From assembly GCF_003026455.1 (NCBI RefSeq), contig NZ_PYMB01000006.1, forward strand, positions 124,001 through 188,000: a stretch of DNA of 64,000 nt, in the 5' to 3' direction. The DNA is from Photobacterium rosenbergii. GTDB lineage: Bacteria; Pseudomonadota; Gammaproteobacteria; Enterobacterales; Vibrionaceae. A model generated the notes under the pieces. The model searched no databases. It was not told the DNA's origin and saw nothing but the letters and a program-made list of their open reading frames with translations. The translations under genes and the position numbers were made by a program. Shown in pieces: positions 17,817 through 27,546 of this stretch (positions are counted from its first letter, which is position 1; the number at the start of each line of letters is the position of its first letter).

Positions 17817-17846
17817 AAAGGGCTAGCAGGTAAACGCTAGCCCTTT
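17817..17846 (-). terminator. ppc terminator
   Basis: AAAGGGCTAGC / GCTAGCCCTTT with an 8-base loop, followed on the minus strand by C and a U run; 20 bases after the ppc stop. Confidence 0.88.
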
Positions 17847-17866
17847 GTGGTTATTTTACGTATTTG

Positions 17867-20497
17867 TTAGCCAGTGTTACGCATACCGGTGGCAATACCG
17901 GCAATGGTAACCATCAAGGCTTCTTCCATCATCGGCGACGGGGTTTCCTGTCGGCGGGTACGGTAAAGCAACTCGGCTTGAAGCATGTTCAATGGCTCGA
18001 CGTAGATGTTACGCAGGCGGATTGATTCGGCACCCCAAGGGTTTTGCTCCATCAGGTGAGCGCTGTTCTCTACGTTCAGTACGGCTTTGATGTCTTTTTG
18101 CAGCTGATCACGCAACTTTTGACCCATCGGCCACAGCGACTTATCAGTCAGGCGCTGGTCGTAATATTCTGCGATACCGATATTGGTCTTGGTAAATACC
18201 ATCTCCAGCATACCCAAACGGGTTGAGAAGAATGGCCACTCGCGACACATTTCCTCAAGTTGGGCAGCATGACCCTTGTCAATTGAGAATTGGATCGCTT
18301 CACCGGCACCCAACCAAGCAGGTAGGATCAGGCGGTTCTGGCTCCAGGCGAAAATCCATGGGATCGCACGCAGGCTCTCTACGCCACCTTTCGGGTTACG
18401 TTTGGCCGGACGTGAGCCCAGCGGCAGTTTGCCCAGTTCTAGCTCAGGGGTTGCTGCACGGAAGTAAGGGACAAACTCCTCATTACCACGTACCACGTCA
18501 CGGTAAGCGTCGCAGGACACTTCAGACAGCACATCCATCAGCTCACGCCATTCTTGCTTCGGCTGCGGTGGTGGCATTAGGTTAGCTTCCAAGATAGCGC
18601 TGGCATACAGGCTTAGGCTGTTTACCGCGACTTCTGGTAGGCCCAGCTTAAAGCGGATCATCTCACCTTGTTCTGTCACACGTAGACCGCCTTTCAGGCT
18701 GCGTGGTGGTTGAGACAATAGGGCAGCATGTGCTGGTGCACCGCCTCGACCAATTGAGCCACCACGGCCGTGGAACAAGGTCAGCTCGACGCCGGCTTCT
18801 TCACAGACTTCAACCAATGATTCCATGGCGTGGTACTGGGCCCAGCCAGCAGCCATGACACCGGCATCTTTGGCGGAGTCAGAGTAGCCGATCATGACCA
18901 TCTGGTGATTCTGGATGTAGCCACGGTACCAGTCGATGTTCATCAACTGCTTGATGACGCTCTCGGCATTGTTGAGGTCTTCCAGAGTTTCGAACAGCGG
19001 GCACACATCCATACGGAATTTGCAGCCAGCTTCTTGGAGCAGCAAGTGAACGGCCAGTACATCAGAAGCCGTACGGGCCATTGAGATCACATAGGCACCC
19101 AAGGCTTCGCGCGGTTGGTCGGCAATGGCCTTGCAGGTATCGATGACTTCTTTGACTTCGTCAGAAGGTTCCCAGTCACGAGGCAGCAATGGTCGTTTGG
19201 AGGACAGTTCGCGGACTAAGAAGGCGACTTTGTCCTGCTCGCTCCACTGATCGTAGTCACCAAGGCCCAGGTAGCGGGTCAGCTCAGAGATTACGTTCGA
19301 GTGGCGGGTGCTTTCCTGGCGGATATCCAAGCGAACTAGGTGGACACCGAAACATTTGATGCGGCGCAGCACGTCTAGTAAAAGGCCGTCGGCGATGATG
19401 CCCATGTCACAGTCGTGGAGTGAGCGGTAGCAGGCGTAAAGTGGGTCCCAAAGCTGGCTGATATCATCAATGATACCGTAGCTTGGTGCATCCAACCCCT
19501 TGATTTTGGCATCAAGCACATCACGGGTATGGGTCAGCTTGGTACGCAGGTCTTTCAAGATAGCGCGGTAAGGTTCGTGTTCGTCACCGGCGAGATCACG
19601 GACCTCGTCGTTGCACTTGACCATCGACAGTTCGCTGACCAACTCTTTGACATCTTGCAGGTAAAGATCCGCAGCTTTCCAGCGAGATAGTAATAGCACC
19701 TCGCGGGTCACTTCTGATGTCACAAACGGGTTACCGTCACGGTCACCACCCATCCATGACGAGAAGGTGACGGGTGCGGCATCAATTGGCAGGCCTTCAC
19801 CTAGGTGGGCTGTAAGCTTTTCGTCAAACTGGCGCAGGAACTCAGGAACGGCTTGCCATAGTGAGTTCTCAACCACCGCAAAGCCCCATTTGGCTTCATC
19901 AAGCGGGGTCGGGCGTTGTTTACGGATAACATCGGAATGCCAGGCCTGGGCGATAAGTTGCTCAAGGCGGCGCTCAACACGCTGGCGCTCGCTGTTGGAC
20001 AGTTCGCTCAGTTCCAGTTTGGATAGGCATTTATTGATCTGTACCAGCTTGTGGATCATGGTACGACGGGCAATTTCCGTCGGGTGGGCAGTAAGAACCA
20101 AATCAATGTTAAGGTCGCGGACTGCCTGGATCGAATCGAATTTGCTGATGTCCTGATCGTCCAGTTTGGCAAACAGGGCATCGATGGAGTCTGGACTGAA
20201 GATATGCTCTTCACTGTGGCGCGAGACGGTATGGTACTGCTCGGCAATATTGGTCAGGTTCAGGAATTGGCTGAAGGCCCGGGCAACAGGCAACAACTGG
20301 TCATCCGGCAGGTTCTGCAGTTCGTCGATCAGTTTGGCCCGATCGTCCTGGTTGCCTGCACGGGCGGACTTGGACAGTTTGCGGATGGTTTCTACTTTAC
20401 CCAGTAGTTCTTCACCGTGCGCATCCTTAATTGTCGTACCCAGCATGTGACCGAGCATACTGACGTTGCTTCTAAGCGCGCTGTACTTTTCGTTCAT
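17867..20497 (-). CDS. ppc: Phosphoenolpyruvate carboxylase
   Basis: Carboxylates PEP to oxaloacetate to refill the citric acid cycle. The 876-residue product has catalytic His in [13 protein letters not shown] near residue 135, [14 protein letters not shown] near 573-586, and the conserved C-terminal MRNTG. I place the start at [16 protein letters not shown] (ATG 20497), which matches E. coli, instead of the in-frame ATG at 20530. It lies between aphA and the arginine operon; in V. cholerae argE stands between ppc and argC, and here it does not. Confidence 0.97.
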   Translation of the reverse strand: MNEKYSALRSNVSMLGHMLGTTIKDAHGEELLGKVETIRKLSKSARAGNQDDRAKLIDELQNLPDDQLLPVARAFSQFLNLTNIAEQYHTVSRHSEEHIFSPDSIDALFAKLDDQDISKFDSIQAVRDLNIDLVLTAHPTEIARRTMIHKLVQINKCLSKLELSELSNSERQRVERRLEQLIAQAWHSDVIRKQRPTPLDEAKWGFAVVENSLWQAVPEFLRQFDEKLTAHLGEGLPIDAAPVTFSSWMGGDRDGNPFVTSEVTREVLLLSRWKAADLYLQDVKELVSELSMVKCNDEVRDLAGDEHEPYRAILKDLRTKLTHTRDVLDAKIKGLDAPSYGIIDDISQLWDPLYACYRSLHDCDMGIIADGLLLDVLRRIKCFGVHLVRLDIRQESTRHSNVISELTRYLGLGDYDQWSEQDKVAFLVRELSSKRPLLPRDWEPSDEVKEVIDTCKAIADQPREALGAYVISMARTASDVLAVHLLLQEAGCKFRMDVCPLFETLEDLNNAESVIKQLMNIDWYRGYIQNHQMVMIGYSDSAKDAGVMAAGWAQYHAMESLVEVCEEAGVELTLFHGRGGSIGRGGAPAHAALLSQPPRSLKGGLRVTEQGEMIRFKLGLPEVAVNSLSLYASAILEANLMPPPQPKQEWRELMDVLSEVSCDAYRDVVRGNEEFVPYFRAATPELELGKLPLGSRPAKRNPKGGVESLRAIPWIFAWSQNRLILPAWLGAGEAIQFSIDKGHAAQLEEMCREWPFFSTRLGMLEMVFTKTNIGIAEYYDQRLTDKSLWPMGQKLRDQLQKDIKAVLNVENSAHLMEQNPWGAESIRLRNIYVEPLNMLQAELLYRTRRQETPSPMMEEALMVTIAGIATGMRNTG

Positions 20498-20824
20498 ATC
20501 GCATCCATCTCGTAAATTTATTACATCCAATTAACTCATTAGACAACAATCTAGCCGTGTTCAGCCTTTGAGGTCAACATTGATCGTCATAACTAGTAAG
20601 AAAACGACAGTGCATTGATTTTTATCATGTTATGAAACGGAGGGTGTAACAAAGTTTCTTGAAAATGGTCTGATAAGGCACAAAAACTGTGTGCTTGCTG
20701 TGCAATATGTCGAGAAAGTTTTCATTTTTGGTGTGATTTAGTGCTTTGTGCTGCACAAGAATGGGCTCGGGCAGTGTAAAGCCGTGGGGGATTACACCTT
20801 TTATTATTTTTTGCCGCTCAGGAG
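20498..20824. other. Spacer between ppc and the argC promoter
   Basis: A/T-rich region that should contain the ppc promoter. A 71-codon minus-strand frame at 20625-20840 has no similarity I recognise and shows no remnant of ArgE motifs. Nothing else is recognisable. Confidence 0.5.
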
Positions 20825-20886
20825 TTGACACAGGTAGCAAATGTCGGTAAACATATTAATTCAAAAGATGTGAATAAAAATATTTA
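20825..20886 (+). promoter_or_regulatory. argC promoter with a candidate pair of ARG boxes
   Basis: TTGACA at 20825-20830 and TAAACA at 20848-20853 are separated by 17 bases. Two 18-bp sequences at 20848-20865 and 20869-20886, exactly 3 bp apart as in ArgR operators, resemble the ARG box: the first contains AATTCA and the second TGTGAATAAAAAT. Each has one good and one poor half site. Overlap with the -10 region fits repression by ArgR-arginine. Confidence 0.6.
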
Positions 20887-20969
20887 TGTCGTAATACGGT
20901 TAGCAAATCAGGAATGTTAACCAAGTGGTATCAAGAATTGTAACGGAACTGAAATAGGTACGAAGCCCC

Positions 20970-21017
20970 ATGAACCAAGCGAATAGCCAATCACAAAACG
21001 CCCTCCGACGACGCTGA
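20970..21017 (+). CDS. Putative arginine leader peptide MNQANSQSQNALRRR
   Basis: A 15-codon ORF in the argC leader reads ATG ... CTC CGA CGA CGC TGA, so its last three sense codons are arginine (two of them CGA). It lies after the ArgR-type promoter and 99 bases before argC. GAAG, 4 bases upstream of the ATG, is a weak ribosome site. The base pairing around it (20974-21042) is of the attenuator type. Expression is not shown; the position, arginine content and structure are the evidence. Confidence 0.45.
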   Translation: MNQANSQSQNALRRR

Positions 21018-21065
21018 GTTTCGCTTGGTGCCTCTGCGCACCCCATCCCGAGGCAGCCCTGCTGC
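20974..21065 (+). promoter_or_regulatory. Attenuator-like alternative hairpins in the argC leader
   Basis: ACCAAGCGAA (20974-20983, inside the leader ORF) pairs perfectly over 10 bp with TTCGCTTGGT (21020-21029, just after the ORF stop). The last three bases of that second strand also begin GGTGC (21027-21031), which pairs with GCACC (21038-21042), so the two hairpins exclude each other. TGCCTC (21029-21034) can also pair with GAGGCA (21050-21055), and GCAGC (21053-21057) with GCTGC (21061-21065). There is no U tract, so control would be by Rho or at translation. Confidence 0.4.
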
Positions 21066-21116
21066 TAGCTACACCCCAAATCAAAAGCACCCAAAACCTA
21101 AATACACGGATTGATT

Positions 21117-22130
21117 ATGTTGAACACCTATATTATCGGTGCCAGCGGCTACACCGGCGCAGAACTGGCGAAAATGGTACACCTCCACCCAAAACTCAAC
21201 CTAGCGGGGTTGTTTGTTTCTGCCAATAGCCTTGATGCCAACAAGCCTATCAGTGATTTGCATGGCCAGCTAAAAGGCATTGTTGATTTGCCGCTGCAAC
21301 CACTTTGCTCGCCGGAAGATGTGGCCCAGGCCGGTGACATTGTTTTGCTGGCAACAGCACATGAAGTGAGCCATGACTTGGCACCGGTCTTTTTGGCTTC
21401 TGGTTGTCAGGTGTTTGATTTGTCGGGTGCGTTTAGGGTTCAGGGTGACGTGTTTTATACCCAGTTCTATGGCTTTGACCACCAATTCCCGGCGTGGTTG
21501 GAAAAGGCGGTTTATGGCCTTGCCGAATGGAACCATGATGCTATTTCCAGTGCCCAGCTGGTTGCGGTTCCAGGTTGTTACCCAACCGCTTCGCAACTGG
21601 CCTTAAAGCCCTTGATTGAAAGTGGGCTATTGGATGCCCAGCAGTGGCCGGTGATCAATGCGGTAAGCGGTGTGTCTGGTGCTGGCCGCAAGGCGTCGAT
21701 GACCAACAGCTTCTGTGAAGTCAGCTTGCAGGCCTATGGCATTTTCAACCACCGCCACCAACCTGAAATCGCTACCCATCTGGGACAGGACGTTATTTTT
21801 ACCCCTCATCTAGGCAACTTCAAGCGTGGGATCTTGGCGACCATCACAGCCAAACTGGCTGACGGTGTTAGCGCCGAGCAGGTTGAAGCGGCGATGCAAG
21901 CAGCTTATGTCGGCGATGGCGACAAGCATGCGGTGCGTTTGTTGGGCCAGCAGGCAGCGAAGCTACAAAGTGTGGTCGGTACGTGTTTCTGCGATATTGG
22001 CTGGCAGATACAGGGTGGACACATTATTTTAACGTCTGCGATTGATAACTTATTGAAAGGTGCCTCGTCGCAAGCGATGCAGTGCATAAATATTCGAAAT
22101 GGTTTCCCTCAGCTTACAGCGTTGGTATAA
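21117..22130 (+). CDS. argC: N-acetyl-gamma-glutamyl-phosphate reductase ArgC
   Basis: NADPH enzyme that reduces N-acetylglutamyl phosphate to the semialdehyde, third step to arginine. The 337-residue product has the Rossmann start [30 protein letters not shown], the catalytic Cys in [18 protein letters not shown] near residue 152, and [13 protein letters not shown] use ATG 21117; a TTG two codons upstream is less likely. First gene of argCBGH, with argB 17 bases downstream. Confidence 0.96.
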   Translation: MLNTYIIGASGYTGAELAKMVHLHPKLNLAGLFVSANSLDANKPISDLHGQLKGIVDLPLQPLCSPEDVAQAGDIVLLATAHEVSHDLAPVFLASGCQVFDLSGAFRVQGDVFYTQFYGFDHQFPAWLEKAVYGLAEWNHDAISSAQLVAVPGCYPTASQLALKPLIESGLLDAQQWPVINAVSGVSGAGRKASMTNSFCEVSLQAYGIFNHRHQPEIATHLGQDVIFTPHLGNFKRGILATITAKLADGVSAEQVEAAMQAAYVGDGDKHAVRLLGQQAAKLQSVVGTCFCDIGWQIQGGHIILTSAIDNLLKGASSQAMQCINIRNGFPQLTALV

Positions 22131-22147
22131 AGGTTAGGAGAATAGCG

Positions 22148-22933
22148 ATGAGTCAGGTCCCTTTGGTTATAAAGCTCGGTGGTGCCGTACTGTCTTGCGG
22201 TGAGACCCTGGAGAAATTGTTCGGCGCAATCAGTGCCTACCAGAAACAAGCGCAGCGTCCTTTGGTGCTGGTACATGGCGGCGGCTACCTGGTCGATGAT
22301 CTGATGGCTAAGTTGCAACTAGAAACAGTGAAAAAAGAAGGGTTGCGGGTTACACCGGCTGATCAAATTCCTTACATCGCAGGAGCCTTGGCAGGTACAG
22401 CCAATAAATTGCTACAAGGGCAGGCGCAAAAAGCAGGTGTACCTGCTGTCGGCTTGAGTTTGGCTGACGGAGGCCTATGCAAAGTCACTGAGCTGGACCC
22501 TGAACTTGGCTCTGTGGGCAAGGCGGAACCGGGTGATAGCAGCTTGGTAAGCCAAATCATGGCATCGGGTTTCTTACCGATTGTCAGCTCGATTGGCCTT
22601 GATGCCAACGGCCAGTTGATGAATGTGAATGCCGATCAGGCGGCAGTGGCCGTTGCGGCAGCACTTGATGGCGAATTGGTACTGCTATCCGATGTCAGCG
22701 GGGTATTGGATGGTAAGGGCAAGCTGATCAGCGAACTCACTGAGCCTCAGGCTGAAGCCCTGATTGCCCAGGCGGTGATCACCGATGGCATGGTCGTCAA
22801 AGTACGCGCTGCCTTCGAAGCTGCCAATGCCCTGGGGCGCTCGATTGAAGTGGCGACTTGGCGTTACCCGGACAAGTTGGCGGCATTGTTTGATGGCCAG
22901 AGCATCGGGACTAAATTTTCTCCGCAGGCCTAG
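22148..22933 (+). CDS. argB: Acetylglutamate kinase ArgB
   Basis: Phosphorylates N-acetylglutamate, the second step of arginine synthesis. The 261-residue amino-acid-kinase fold shows [11 protein letters not shown] near 7-17, [14 protein letters not shown], and [16 protein letters not shown] near 158-173. A longer frame opens at 22082 inside argC, but AGGAG 7 bases before ATG 22148 and the family N-terminus decide the start. The short form is the usual enteric type, not the arginine-sensitive hexameric one. Confidence 0.96.
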   Translation: MSQVPLVIKLGGAVLSCGETLEKLFGAISAYQKQAQRPLVLVHGGGYLVDDLMAKLQLETVKKEGLRVTPADQIPYIAGALAGTANKLLQGQAQKAGVPAVGLSLADGGLCKVTELDPELGSVGKAEPGDSSLVSQIMASGFLPIVSSIGLDANGQLMNVNADQAAVAVAAALDGELVLLSDVSGVLDGKGKLISELTEPQAEALIAQAVITDGMVVKVRAAFEAANALGRSIEVATWRYPDKLAALFDGQSIGTKFSPQA

Positions 22934-23032
22934 TGCCCGCGGTAAAGAACCAATTAAGACACACATTAGTACACACGGATTGAGATAAAGCCTGAGCGGG
23001 AAGACCGTCGAACAGGCAATCAGGAGAGAGTT

Positions 23033-24241
23033 ATGAGCAAAGTAAATAAAGTGGTATTGGCTTATTCCGGCGGTCTGGACACCTCGGCAATCATTCCTTG
23101 GCTAAAGGAAAACTATGACTGTGAAGTCGTGGCATTCGTGGCCGATGTCGGTCAGGGTGAAGAAGAGCTAGAAGGCATCGAGGAGAAAGCCTTGGCTTCT
23201 GGTGCATCGGCTTGCTACATCGCCGACCTGAAAGAAGAGATGGTTAAGGATTATATCTACCCAAGCTTGAAGACTGGTGCGATTTACGAGGGCAAATACC
23301 TGCTGGGTACTTCGATGGCCCGTCCTATTATTGCCAAGGCGCAGGTTGAGTGTGCACTTGAAGTCGGTGCTGATGCCCTTTGCCATGGCTGTACCGGTAA
23401 AGGTAATGACCAGGTCCGTTTCGAAAGCGCCTACGCGGCACTCGCTCCTCAGCTAGAAGTGATTGCACCATGGCGTGAATGGGACCTGCGTAGCCGTGAA
23501 GCCCTGCTGGATTACCTGGCCGAGCGTGATATCCCTTGTACTGCTTCGCTGGAAAAAATTTACTCTCGTGATGCCAATGCCTGGCATATCTCTACTGAAG
23601 GCGGTGTGCTAGAAGAGACATGGAACCAGCCGAATGAACTGTGTTGGGTCTGGACCAAGGATCCTGAAGATGCGCCGGAAAAACCTGAGCAGGTTTCTAT
23701 CCTAGTCGAAAAAGGCGAGATTGTGGCTGTAGACGGTGAAGCCATGTCACCTTACAACGCGCTGGTTTACCTCAACGAGAAAGGGGCCGAGCACGGTGTT
23801 GGCCGTATCGACATCGTCGAGAACCGCCTTGTTGGCATCAAATCCCGTGGCTGTTACGAAACCCCGGGTGGCACCATCATGAATGAAGCCCTGCGTGCGG
23901 TAGAGCAGTTGGTACTGGACAAAGATTCGTTTGAGTTCCGCGAGAGCATTGGCCTGAAAGCATCACACCTGATCTACGATGGCCGTTGGTTCACGCCGCT
24001 TTGCAAATCTTTGCTGGCTGCGGCACAAGAGCTGTCACAAGATGTGAGCGGTGAGGTTGTCGTTAAACTGTATAAAGGCCAAGCTACGGTGGTACAGAAG
24101 CGTTCGGCCAATAGCTTGTACTCCGAAGAGTTCGCGACTTTCGGTGAGGACGAGGTTTACGATCACAGCCATGCAGGTGGCTTTATCCGCCTTTACTCGT
24201 TGGCAAGCCGTATCCGTGCGCTGAACGAACAAAAGAAATAA
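23033..24241 (+). CDS. argG: Argininosuccinate synthase ArgG
   Basis: ATP-dependent ligase joining citrulline and aspartate. The 402-residue protein has the N-type ATP pyrophosphatase P-loop [13 protein letters not shown] near 8-20, [14 protein letters not shown] near 119-132 and a C-terminal [13 protein letters not shown]. It is the ~400-residue bacterial type found in Vibrionaceae, not the longer E. coli type (447). AGGAGAG precedes the ATG. The 99-base gap after argB holds no gene; argF is not in this cluster. Confidence 0.96.
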   Translation: MSKVNKVVLAYSGGLDTSAIIPWLKENYDCEVVAFVADVGQGEEELEGIEEKALASGASACYIADLKEEMVKDYIYPSLKTGAIYEGKYLLGTSMARPIIAKAQVECALEVGADALCHGCTGKGNDQVRFESAYAALAPQLEVIAPWREWDLRSREALLDYLAERDIPCTASLEKIYSRDANAWHISTEGGVLEETWNQPNELCWVWTKDPEDAPEKPEQVSILVEKGEIVAVDGEAMSPYNALVYLNEKGAEHGVGRIDIVENRLVGIKSRGCYETPGGTIMNEALRAVEQLVLDKDSFEFRESIGLKASHLIYDGRWFTPLCKSLLAAAQELSQDVSGEVVVKLYKGQATVVQKRSANSLYSEEFATFGEDEVYDHSHAGGFIRLYSLASRIRALNEQKK

Positions 24242-24300
24242 TCCGGACCACGACATTATAAATAACGAGCAAGTCGAGCAAGATACATAGGAGAAAGGCC

Positions 24301-26178
24301 ATGGCACTATGGGGCGGACGGTTCAGTCAGGCGGCTGACACACGGTTTAAGCAGTTCAACGACTCATTGCGTTTTGATTACCGTTTGGCGGAGCAGGACA
24401 TCGTCGGCTCGATCGCCTGGTCGAAGGCGCTGCGCCAGGTCAATGTGTTGACTGACGAGGAGCAGCAGCGCCTCGAGCTGGCACTCAATGAGCTTAAGTT
24501 GGCGGTGATGGAGGACCCGAAGCAGATCCTGCGCTCCGATGCTGAAGATATCCATAGCTGGGTCGAGCAGCAGCTGATTGGCAAGGTCGGGGACCTCGGC
24601 AAGAAGCTCCACACCGGTCGTTCGCGTAATGACCAGGTAGCGACAGATCTTAAACTATGGTGTCGTCAGCAGGGGCAGCAACTGCTGCTGATGCTCGACC
24701 AGCTTCAGAATCAGCTAGTGACTGTAGCTCGCCAGCACCAGGCGACAGTTTTGCCGGGTTATACCCACTTGCAGCGGGCACAGCCGGTGACTTTTGCCCA
24801 TTGGTGCCTTGCATATGTTGAGATGTTCGAGCGTGACTACTCACGTTTGTCTGATGCGCTGGACAGGCTAGATACCTGTCCGCTTGGCTCCGGTGCGCTT
24901 GCAGGTACTGCTTACCCGATTGACCGTGAGGTATTGGCCCATAGCCTTGGCTTCCAGCGTGCGACACGCAACAGCTTGGACTCGGTGTCGGACCGTGACC
25001 ATGTGATGGAATTGCTGTCGACGGCATCGATTTCTATGCTGCACCTGTCCCGGATGGCAGAAGATTTGATCTTCTATAACTCCGGTGAGTCTAACTTTAT
25101 TGAGTTGGCCGATACGGTAACTTCTGGCTCGTCCCTGATGCCGCAAAAGAAAAACCCGGATGCACTAGAGCTGATCCGGGGTAAATGTGGTCGGGTTTAC
25201 GGAGCGATGACCGGGATGATGATGACCGTCAAAGCGCTGCCGCTGGCCTATAACAAGGACATGCAGGAAGACAAGGAAGGCCTGTTCGATGCCCTCGACA
25301 GCTGGTACGAGTGTATGGAAATGGCTGCACTGTGCTTTGAAGGGATCAAGGTTAACAAGGACCGGACGCTTGAAGCGGCGATGCAGGGTTACTCCAATGC
25401 TACCGAGTTAGCGGATTACCTCGTGGCTAAAGGGATCCCGTTCCGTGAAGCCCACCATATCGTCGGTGTCGCTGTTGTCGCCGCGATAGAGAAAGGGTGT
25501 GCGCTTGAAGAGTTGTCGCTGGCCGAAATGAAGGCCTTCTCCGAAGTGATTGATGAGGATGTTTATCCGATCCTGACAATCGAGTCATGCCTTGAAAAAC
25601 GTTGTGCCCTCGGTGGGGTCGCGCCAAACCAGGTTGATTTTGCCATTGACCAAGCGGAGAAACGTCTTGAGAAACGCTACTCACCGGTGGTCAAGGTACG
25701 AGGCGCTCGCCTGACCGACCTCGATGCTATCGAAGGGATGGTGGCCTATTGGTCTGGCCTGGGTGAAAACCTACCTCGGATGCGTAACGAGTTGGTGCGC
25801 GATATCGGCTCCTTTGCTGTAGCCGAGCACCACGGTACGGTCACCGGTTGTGCGTCACTGTATGTCTACGATTCTGGCCTCGCCGAAATCCGCTCGTTGG
25901 GTGTGGAAGCCGGCTGGCAGCATCAGGGGCAGGGCAAGGCGATTGTCGAGCACTTGATAGAGAAAGCCGGGCAGATGGCCATCAAGAAAGTGTTTGTGCT
26001 AACCCGTGTGCCGGAATTCTTCATGAAACAAGGCTTTGTCCCGACCTCGAAGTCACTGCTGCCTGAGAAGGTGATGAAAGATTGTGACCGTTGTCCACGC
26101 CAGCATGCTTGTGATGAAGTGGCATTGGAAGTCCGGATGGATCAGGAGCAGGTCATCCCAACAGTCAACGTGGCATAA
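24301..26178 (+). CDS. argH: Fused argininosuccinate lyase / N-acetylglutamate synthase, ArgH(A)
   Basis: Two-enzyme protein of 625 residues. Residues 1 to about 455 are argininosuccinate lyase ([38 protein letters not shown], signature [16 protein letters not shown] near 276-291), the last step of arginine synthesis. From about 463 a GNAT acetyltransferase domain follows ([15 protein letters not shown]; acetyl-CoA loop [15 protein letters not shown] near 538-552), which makes N-acetylglutamate for the first step. The C-terminus has a [10 protein letters not shown] cysteine motif typical of this ArgA branch. Such fusions are known from Moritella and vibrios. It joins the two ends of the pathway in one chain. 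Confidence 0.95.
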   Translation: MALWGGRFSQAADTRFKQFNDSLRFDYRLAEQDIVGSIAWSKALRQVNVLTDEEQQRLELALNELKLAVMEDPKQILRSDAEDIHSWVEQQLIGKVGDLGKKLHTGRSRNDQVATDLKLWCRQQGQQLLLMLDQLQNQLVTVARQHQATVLPGYTHLQRAQPVTFAHWCLAYVEMFERDYSRLSDALDRLDTCPLGSGALAGTAYPIDREVLAHSLGFQRATRNSLDSVSDRDHVMELLSTASISMLHLSRMAEDLIFYNSGESNFIELADTVTSGSSLMPQKKNPDALELIRGKCGRVYGAMTGMMMTVKALPLAYNKDMQEDKEGLFDALDSWYECMEMAALCFEGIKVNKDRTLEAAMQGYSNATELADYLVAKGIPFREAHHIVGVAVVAAIEKGCALEELSLAEMKAFSEVIDEDVYPILTIESCLEKRCALGGVAPNQVDFAIDQAEKRLEKRYSPVVKVRGARLTDLDAIEGMVAYWSGLGENLPRMRNELVRDIGSFAVAEHHGTVTGCASLYVYDSGLAEIRSLGVEAGWQHQGQGKAIVEHLIEKAGQMAIKKVFVLTRVPEFFMKQGFVPTSKSLLPEKVMKDCDRCPRQHACDEVALEVRMDQEQVIPTVNVA

Positions 26179-26239
26179 GCCACCGAGGATGAACCTCCGG
26201 GTGAACTTCCGAAAAACAAGTGAAATCTCTTAGTCTATT

Positions 26240-26264
26240 GGCCCGGCTCTATGTCGGGCTCTTT
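26240..26264 (+). terminator. Terminator of the arg operon
   Basis: GCCCG / CGGGC-type hairpin (26241-26259) with a following T run, about 60 bases after argH. Confidence 0.75.
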
Positions 26265-26307
26265 TTATCCGGTTTTCGCTTCTGATGTGTCACTTGCTTC
26301 CGAGGTG

Positions 26308-26538
26308 TCAGTTGCTTCTGAGTTGCCAGGCGCGCAGGCCATGGGCAAGTAGCAGCAGGGTCATACTGCCTGCCGCGACAAAAAGGGTGATGGCCTCGAT
26401 GGTCGTGGGTTGGTGGCGGTAGAAAATGAACCAAGCAATCCAGCTAAGCGGGCTCAGGACCGATAATTTGCGGATACAGCGTCGGCATCGGCCTAATTTC
26501 TGCCAGAAGGCAGAACGAGTACAGGCTTGGCATCCCAT
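26308..26538 (-). CDS. DUF3624-type small membrane protein
   Basis: 76 residues: an N-terminal pair of cysteine motifs (CQAC near 3-6 and CRRC near 17-20), a basic stretch, then two hydrophobic segments (about 28-43 and 48-66). I recognise the shape of the DUF3624 family found in vibrios; the function is unknown. I use ATG 26538 (MGCQAC), with AGGAG 9 bases upstream; an in-frame extension to 26613 would run through the Prx-Grx terminator, so it is unlikely. The two CxxC pairs could bind a metal, which is inference. Confidence 0.75.
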   Translation of the reverse strand: MGCQACTRSAFWQKLGRCRRCIRKLSVLSPLSWIAWFIFYRHQPTTIEAITLFVAAGSMTLLLLAHGLRAWQLRSN

Positions 26539-26603
26539 CGGGGTATTCTCCTTTTTCTTCCTACCGGTAGTGTATCCTCGTTGGGATTTGGCGGGAATAA
26601 AAA

Positions 26604-26625
26604 AAGCCCTCATTGAAGAGGGCTT
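26604..26625 (-). terminator. Terminator of the Prx-Grx gene
   Basis: AAGCCCTC / GAGGGCTT with a 6-base loop and, on the minus strand, a run of U (A run at 26599-26605). It lies 42 bases after the prx-grx stop. Confidence 0.88.
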
Positions 26626-26666
26626 GTCGGTAGTGCAAGGGAGAGGTAGTTGTTATAGGGTTGGTA

Positions 26667-27359
26667 TTATCCGAGGTATTTGTCCAGCTCTTCGCTGCCA
26701 CCAATGTGCTTACCGCCGATGAATACCTGAGGTACCGTGCTACGGCCTGTGATCGCTCGCAAGCTGACGCTCGTCGCATCTTTTCCTAGCACGACTTCTT
26801 CGTAGTCCACACCTTTGTCGATTAGGGTTTGTTTGGCCTTGGCGCAGAAAGAACAGCCCGGCTTGGTGAAGACCGTAATGGACTCCTGAACCTGGTGTTC
26901 AGGGGCAATATAGCCCAGCATAGTATCGGCATCAGACACCTTGAACGGGTCGCCCGGCTCATCGTTTTCGATGAACATTTTCTCAATGACGCCGTTTTTC
27001 ACCAACATACTGTAGCGCCAAGAGCGAGCACCAAAGCCAAGCTCTTCTTTGTTGACTAGCATGCCCATGCCTTTTGAAAACTCGCCGTTGCCGTCTGGGA
27101 TAAAAGTGATGTTTTCGGCTTCCTGTTCGGCTTTCCATGCATTCATGACAAACGTATCGTTGACAGAAACGCATAGGATGTCGTCAATACCATGTTCGGC
27201 AAATACCGAAGCAAGTTCGTTATAACGAGGAAGGTGGCTTGAAGAACACGTTGGGGTAAAAGCACCGGGTAGGCTGAACACAACGACAGTCTTGTTCGCA
27301 AACAGCTCTTGTGTTGTCACGTCTACCCACTGATCGCCTTGGCGAGTGTGGAAAGTCAC
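26667..27359 (-). CDS. Hybrid peroxiredoxin-glutaredoxin with a premature stop at codon 5
   Basis: Glutathione-dependent peroxidase: Prx5 domain with peroxidatic Cys in [19 protein letters not shown] (about residues 31-49), then a glutaredoxin domain with active site TKPGCSFC near 165-172 and [19 protein letters not shown]. The natural start should be ATG 27395, which has a good SD (GAGG) and reads MFES[19 protein letters not shown]; homologues have a residue such as Lys at codon 5, so AAA to TAA is the likely change. Downstream the frame is intact from the GTG at 27359, used here as a possible restart without a clear SD. It may be a null allele, a reinitiating gene or a base error. It is divergent from oxyR. 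Confidence 0.7.
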   Translation of the reverse strand: MTFHTRQGDQWVDVTTQELFANKTVVVFSLPGAFTPTCSSSHLPRYNELASVFAEHGIDDILCVSVNDTFVMNAWKAEQEAENITFIPDGNGEFSKGMGMLVNKEELGFGARSWRYSMLVKNGVIEKMFIENDEPGDPFKVSDADTMLGYIAPEHQVQESITVFTKPGCSFCAKAKQTLIDKGVDYEEVVLGKDATSVSLRAITGRSTVPQVFIGGKHIGGSEELDKYLG

Positions 27360-27495
27360 CTGAGGGATAGCTTGGCCTTCTTAGGATTCGAACATCTTTT
27401 ATCCTCGTTAAATTCGTTGTTTTAGCAACTGGAGTCTGATTTCTATTGCTCCCTGTTGGTAGGGGGATTATGCAAATTTGACATTGATAGCTCTA

Positions 27496-27532
27496 ATCGT
27501 TTGGTGTTATGGTTTTGATAGCTAATTTCTAT
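27496..27532. promoter_or_regulatory. OxyR operator between prx-grx and oxyR
   Basis: ATAGCTAATTTCTAT at 27518-27532 is a perfect ATAG-N7-CTAT element. Exactly 22 bp to the left, 27496-27510 reads ATCG-N7-TTAT (6 of 8). This spacing is that of the OxyR tetramer site. It ends 14 bases before the oxyR ATG, fitting autorepression, and lies upstream of prx-grx. Confidence 0.8.
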
Positions 27533-27546
27533 CGATGTGGTGAGTG

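Noticed and set aside
20625-20840. 71-codon minus-strand frame in the ppc-argC spacer, considered as an argE remnant
   Set aside because: It shows none of the ArgE metal-site or catalytic motifs and has no clear ribosome site.
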